A stretch of DNA of 64,000 nucleotides. It comes from UBA3006 sp031401235. GTDB lineage: Bacteria > Actinomycetota > Acidimicrobiia > Acidimicrobiales > Ilumatobacteraceae. The notes below the pieces were generated by a model. The model was given only the letters and a program-made list of their open reading frames with translations, was not told the DNA's origin and ran no database searches. Positions 62,845-64,000 of the stretch are shown here, in pieces. Where the stretch lies: assembly GCA_031401235.1 (NCBI GenBank), contig JANNRJ010000036.1, forward strand, positions 80,858 through 144,857, given 5' to 3'. Numbering within the stretch: the first letter of the stretch is position 1; the number at the start of each line of letters is the position of its first letter. The position numbers and the translations under genes are program-made.

Positions 62845-63273
62845 CTACGTGTCGACGACGACAAACAGCAATTCACATTCACAAGCAACTTCGCCGTTCA
62901 CCTTGGCGATACCAGTGCCCTTTCCCGCCCGTGCCGACATACGAGTTATTTGGGCAGTTATGACAAGGGTTTCACCAGGCAAAACCTGTCGGCGAAATCG
63001 AGCAGCATCGAGTCCACCAAAGAGCGGAAGTTTGCCGGCAAACCGCTCATCGCTCAGAATTGCAATAGCCCCAGTTTGAGCGATCGCTTCGCACATCAAT
63101 ACCCCGGGAAGTGTCGGTCGCAGAGGAAAGTGTCCGGCGAAAAACCATTCATCGCCGTGAAGCGTCCAAGTAGTCGTTGCCGATATTCCAGGTGACAGTT
63201 CGAGAATCTCGTCCACAAATAAGAACGGGGGTCGGTGCGCAATGAGTGCGGTTGGATGAGGAAATGACATCAT
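62845..63273 (-). CDS. fabZ: 3-hydroxyacyl-ACP dehydratase (FabZ, hot-dog fold)
   Basis: The 142-residue protein has the FabZ phrases HRPPFLFVDEI, the catalytic H48 in FAGHFP and E62 in LPGVLMCEAIAQTGAI, and FGGLDAARFRRQVLPGETL. It removes water from 3-hydroxyacyl-ACP. The ATG at 63273 overlaps the bcp stop by ATGA; a longer frame has no family match. It completes the elongation cycle with the facing fab operon, although it is on the other strand. Confidence 0.92.
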   Translation of the reverse strand: MMSFPHPTALIAHRPPFLFVDEILELSPGISATTTWTLHGDEWFFAGHFPLRPTLPGVLMCEAIAQTGAIAILSDERFAGKLPLFGGLDAARFRRQVLPGETLVITAQITRMSARAGKGTGIAKVNGEVACECELLFVVVDT

Positions 63274-63722
63274 TTGCCCAATGCGGTGAGCAAGTTCGTC
63301 GGAGTATCCTTCGGCGAAATTTTGTACCAGGCATGGAGAATGACACCATTCCCATCTATAAGAAAGGCTGATCGCTCTATTCCCATGTATTCCCGACCGT
63401 ACATCGACTTTTTCTTCCACACTTTGTAGGCCTTGGACACCACATGTTCGGTATCGGCAAGAAGTGGAAATCCGAGTGAATATTTATCGTCAAATTTGAG
63501 TTGTTTGGATGGAGTATCAGGACTGACCCCGACGATGGCGGTCCGACCAATGTCCTTGCTGATGTCTCGCAATAGACACGATTGCTGAGTGCATCCAGGA
63601 GTATCGGCCTTGGGATAGAAGTACACCAATGTTTTTCGTTTGCCAAGACTTTTGAGAGTAAAGGCTTCACCGTGTTGATCAAGAAGCTCGATCGCTGGTG
63701 CTTTGTCTCCCGCTTTCAACAT
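63270..63722 (-). CDS. bcp: Thiol peroxidase, Bcp/PrxQ-type peroxiredoxin
   Basis: The 150-residue enzyme reduces hydroperoxides in the cytoplasm. It has the peroxidatic C44 and resolving C49 in KADTPGCTQQSCLLRD, the PrxQ arrangement, with VGVSPDTPSKQLKF and FLIDGNGVILHAWYKI. The ATG at 63722 follows a GTG; the choice is minor. It lies 10 bases after trpA and overlaps fabZ. Confidence 0.94.
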   Translation of the reverse strand: MLKAGDKAPAIELLDQHGEAFTLKSLGKRKTLVYFYPKADTPGCTQQSCLLRDISKDIGRTAIVGVSPDTPSKQLKFDDKYSLGFPLLADTEHVVSKAYKVWKKKSMYGREYMGIERSAFLIDGNGVILHAWYKISPKDTPTNLLTALGK

Positions 63723-63732
63723 CACAATAAAT

Positions 63733-64000
63733 CTAGCGGTTGATAGAAACTGCGTTATCGAGCGCTGTGCGAACTTGGGCTATGTATTCGCCTACGGCAT
63801 CTGGACCCGACTCCATTAAACGCCGAACCACGGATGCTCCTTGAATGACCCCATCGGCCACGGTCACCGCTTCCGCGGCCTGCGATGCATTTGATATACC
63901 AACACCTATAAGGACTGGAATCTCTGTAATCGCTTTGACGCGACGCGCCAACGTCAGTGCCGTTGAGGCAAGTACATCTCGCTCACCTGTCACCCCAAGC
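63733..64000 (-). CDS. trpA: Tryptophan synthase alpha chain, 5' partial
   Basis: Only the C-terminal part is in the window; the frame runs off the right edge (LGVTGERDVL is read from the last bases). Seen: IPVLIGVGISNASQAAEA, ADGVIQGASVVRRL and a terminal helix. TrpA cleaves indole-3-glycerol phosphate to indole. The start shown elsewhere at 63993 is internal. The other trp genes presumably lie to the right. Confidence 0.9.
   Translation of the reverse strand, partial: LGVTGERDVLASTALTLARRVKAITEIPVLIGVGISNASQAAEAVTVADGVIQGASVVRRLMESGPDAVGEYIAQVRTALDNAVSINR

Noticed and set aside
1..64000. CRISPR array, transposase, integrase, toxin-antitoxin or phage genes
   Set aside because: I looked for repeated spacers, DDE or recombinase motifs and small paired genes and saw none; the window reads as stable chromosome.

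Overview
The window looks like a chromosomal stretch of an actinobacterium with roughly balanced base composition, most probably from the Acidimicrobiia (inference). The case rests on three things: the pdtaR-polA-rpsA-coaE-uvrB-uvrA order, which resembles mycobacteria; the style of the substrate-binding proteins; and many transcription units that appear to start without a leader. Genes are packed tightly, with ATGA, TAATG and TAGTG overlaps in most operons. I see no insertion sequence, prophage, CRISPR array or intergenic gap above 300 bases.

Layout. 1-5200: a branched-chain amino acid (Liv-type) ABC system, with a partial binding protein on the plus strand facing livHMGF on the minus strand across a strong terminator. 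5210-16669: single genes and small units for heme A synthase, a secreted peptidoglycan-binding M23 peptidase, a histidine phosphatase, a lipoprotein with a heterodimeric ABC exporter, a hexapeptide acyltransferase, pantothenate synthesis (panB, panC) and a metallo-beta-lactamase-fold hydrolase. 16666-30362: a catabolic island containing a TauE-type permease, an aminotransferase, two carbamoylase-type amidohydrolases, two different molybdenum hydroxylases, an SsnA-like amidohydrolase, an LLM flavin enzyme and a 2-oxoglutarate/Fe(II) oxygenase. Together these suggest breakdown of a purine, hydantoin or related N-heterocycle. 30340-35716: RNA helicase, sugar-lactone oxidase and two MFS transporters. 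35716-41772: tRNA-Leu(GAG), secG and an oppABCDF peptide importer.

41873-58329 (minus strand) is a housekeeping block: tpiA, pgk, gapA, rapZ, uvrC, uvrA, uvrB, coaE, rpsA, polA, an ANTAR response regulator, a small coiled-coil protein and tRNA-Leu(CAA). 58427-62817 (plus strand) is a fatty-acid synthase type II operon, fabD-fabH-fabG-acpP-fabF. It is followed by fabZ, bcp and the end of trpA on the minus strand.

The most unusual observations are these. The peptide-binding protein at 40033-41772 has its sequence order circularly permuted, and the Liv-type binding protein at the left edge shows the same half-swap. FabD carries a C-terminal biotinyl-like domain that lacks the biotin-accepting lysine loop. 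LivH has a secreted beta-rich domain in front of its permease. The catabolic island pairs a fused and a three-subunit molybdenum hydroxylase with D-type and M20-type carbamoylases. At least nine start codons are preceded at 6-7 bases by a TANNNT box, which points to widespread leaderless transcription. Start codons were chosen by eye from overlap, ribosome-binding-site and -10-box evidence; family names rest on motif recognition, with no database search.
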